A DNA stretch of 5,626 nt, taken from assembly GCA_964387795.1 (NCBI GenBank), contig CAYLYP010000133.1, positions 1 through 5,626 of the forward strand, given 5' to 3'. Below the pieces are notes generated by a model, which was given only the letters and a program-made list of their open reading frames with translations, made no database searches and was not told where the DNA came from. Made by a program: the position numbers and the translations under genes. This document shows, piece after piece, positions 4,032 through 5,626 of the stretch (its first letter is position 1; each line of letters starts with the position of its first letter). This DNA comes from CAYLYP01 sp964387795. GTDB taxonomy: Bacteria; Bacteroidota; Bacteroidia; Bacteroidales; UBA7960.

Positions 4032-5626
4032 ATGAAACTTTCAAATTTTAAATTATCAAGACAACTTGGAATAGGTTTTGGTCTTGTAATTTGTATTGCA
4101 GTAGCATTAGGCCTGCTTTCCGTAATCAATATGTACAGCTCTGCAGGCAAATCAGAAAGGCTTGCCAAAGCTTATGTTCCGGCTGTTAATATGGCAAATG
4201 AACTGGAAAGGAATGCCCAGTTGACAATGTTTGCATTAAGAGGCTATGCTTATACCCAGGATGTAAAATTCCTTGAAGAAGGCAAAAGCAATCTTGCAAA
4301 TGTAAAAAAACTCATCAGTGATGCCCTGGCACATGCAGATAAACAATCGCTTCCCCTTTTAAAAGAAAAAACCGGTATTGCACAGGAAAATATCAAAATC
4401 TATGAAGCATTGCTGGAACAAACCCAATCAGTGAACGAACAACTTGGGAAAATGGTCAGCGATATGGGGCAGACTGCAAAAATACTTTCTGAGAATATTA
4501 ATGGATTTAACAATACTCAATTTAGCACTTTGAGCCAGGAAATCAATTCCGGCGCAGGAAAGGGGAAAATCAATGAAAGGGCTAAAAAGCTTGAACTTGT
4601 TGAGAAAATGAATTCAAAAATCCTAGGTTTACTTGTCATCAATTATCAGGCCCAATCACAAAGGGATCCTGTAAGCCTTGAAAATGGCATCAAGCAGTTT
4701 GATATTAGTGGTGAATTAGCAGAGCTGAGAAGGATAACGCGCCAGGAAGTAAACACTCAACAATTGAACATTATTGAACAGGAAACAAAAGGTTTTTTAT
4801 CCATCCTGAATAATTATGTTGCATTATGGGAAAAAAGAGAGAACCTTAATACTACAAGAAATAATGCCGGCCTGGCTGTTTTAGGTGCTGCAAAAGAAAT
4901 TGCTGCCGTAGAACTTGAATATACCACCAACACCACCAACAGCATTGATAACAGCTTAAAATCTGCAAGTTATAGCACCATCATTGGCCTTATTATTGCA
5001 ATTATCCTTGGGATTGTCTTTGCAGTAATCATAACCCGTAATATTTTATCAGGTATCAGGCAGGGTGTTGGGCTTGCCGTTCAGATCTCAGAAGGCAATC
5101 TTGCATCTAATATCGAACAGGAATACTTAGACCGCAAGGATGAAATAGGCCAGTTGAACAATGCCCTTAAAAACATGGTGGACAAGCTTAACGAAATCAT
5201 TGCAGCAGTTATTAACGGGGCCGATAATATTGCATCAGCAAGTGAGCAAATGTCGTCCACTGCCCAGGAAATAAGCCAGGGGGGCACCGAACAGGCATCA
5301 AGTGCTGAAGAAGTAAGTTCTTCGATGGAAGAAATGGCTGCCAATATTCAACAGAACACAGATAATGCGCGCCAGACTGAAAAGATTGCCACCAGTGCCA
5401 CAAATATGCTTAAGACTGTTGGACAGGCAGCCGGGGAAAGCCTTGTTTCAATAAGGACTATTGCCGATAAGATTTCAATTATCAGTGAAATATCACGCCA
5501 GACAAACATCCTTGCCCTTAATGCTGCTGTTGAAGCTGCCAGGGCAGGCGAACATGGCAAAGGCTTTGCTGTTGTGGCTACTGAAGTAAGGAAATTAGCA
5601 GAAAACTCAAAAACTGCTGCTGATGA
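4032..5626 (+). CDS. Methyl-accepting chemotaxis protein with long helical periplasmic sensor (3' end beyond window)
   Basis: Transmembrane chemoreceptor, 531 codons visible. TM1 is about residues 12-33 and TM2 about 316-335, enclosing a roughly 280-residue, mostly helical periplasmic region. This is too long for the standard four-helix-bundle sensor (about 150-160) and best fits a helical bimodular (HBM) domain; the ligand is unknown. A HAMP domain follows (about 336-390, with DEIGQL from D370). The methylation helix has Glu/Gln at Q406, E413, E420, E427 and E434, spaced exactly seven apart, with good consensus around E426/E427 and E433/E434. The conserved signalling tip QTNILALNAAVEAARAGE starts at Q490 and is followed by HGKGFAVVA; the reading frame then runs off the window, so the returning helix and C-terminus are missing. 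R489 occupies the position of the enteric trimer-contact phenylalanine. CheW is encoded just upstream, and the two probably act in one array. No Shine-Dalgarno sequence precedes the ATG. Confidence 0.94.
   Translation, partial: MKLSNFKLSRQLGIGFGLVICIAVALGLLSVINMYSSAGKSERLAKAYVPAVNMANELERNAQLTMFALRGYAYTQDVKFLEEGKSNLANVKKLISDALAHADKQSLPLLKEKTGIAQENIKIYEALLEQTQSVNEQLGKMVSDMGQTAKILSENINGFNNTQFSTLSQEINSGAGKGKINERAKKLELVEKMNSKILGLLVINYQAQSQRDPVSLENGIKQFDISGELAELRRITRQEVNTQQLNIIEQETKGFLSILNNYVALWEKRENLNTTRNNAGLAVLGAAKEIAAVELEYTTNTTNSIDNSLKSASYSTIIGLIIAIILGIVFAVIITRNILSGIRQGVGLAVQISEGNLASNIEQEYLDRKDEIGQLNNALKNMVDKLNEIIAAVINGADNIASASEQMSSTAQEISQGGTEQASSAEEVSSSMEEMAANIQQNTDNARQTEKIATSATNMLKTVGQAAGESLVSIRTIADKISIISEISRQTNILALNAAVEAARAGEHGKGFAVVATEVRKLAENSKTAAD

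Noticed and set aside
5081..5560. Three overlapping minus-strand open frames of 63-87 codons
   Set aside because: They are antisense to the strongly conserved MCP signalling domain and are explained by its Ala/Ser/Glu-rich codons.

Overview
The window looks like chromosomal DNA from an anaerobic, AT-rich member of the Bacteroidota, probably a Bacteroidales/Marinilabiliales-type organism. Four points support this. There is an indolepyruvate:ferredoxin oxidoreductase alpha subunit, a ferredoxin-linked and usually anaerobic enzyme. The genes lack Shine-Dalgarno sequences before their starts. There is a lipoprotein with a CAP domain. The intergenic DNA is rich in short degenerate repeats of a kind I associate with this phylum. 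The taxon is an inference from sequence style, not a search result.

Layout. Positions 1-1565 (minus strand) hold the first 521 codons of iorA; its C-terminal ferredoxin domain lies beyond the left edge. Positions 1566-1850 are a short divergent intergenic region. Positions 1851-2603 (plus) encode a 250-residue CAP/SCP-domain lipoprotein, followed about 90 bases later by a strong two-part Rho-independent terminator. Positions 2604-3488 are an 885-base gene-free stretch made of small repeats, inverted repeats and an A/T-rich tract. Positions 3489-3968 (plus) encode CheW. Positions 4032-5626 (plus) encode the first 531 codons of a methyl-accepting chemotaxis protein (MCP) whose C-terminus lies beyond the right edge.

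How the genes work together. cheW and the MCP gene are 63 bases apart on the same strand with no terminator between them, so they probably form the start of a chemosensory operon: the receptor senses a ligand in the periplasm and CheW couples its tip to a CheA kinase encoded elsewhere. iorA and the lipoprotein gene look functionally unrelated to this and to each other. They diverge from a shared upstream region.

I found no convincing undescribed system. The most unusual part is the 2604-3488 region. It holds a tandem 22/24-base repeat, a helically spaced CACAAATT-like series that also contains DnaA-box-like sequences, two copies of an AACCCG-hairpin repeat, a doubled GCGTTCTTTGC motif, and a clean palindrome upstream of cheW. 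It may be a graveyard of dispersed repeats, a regulatory region, or (less likely) an origin-like locus.
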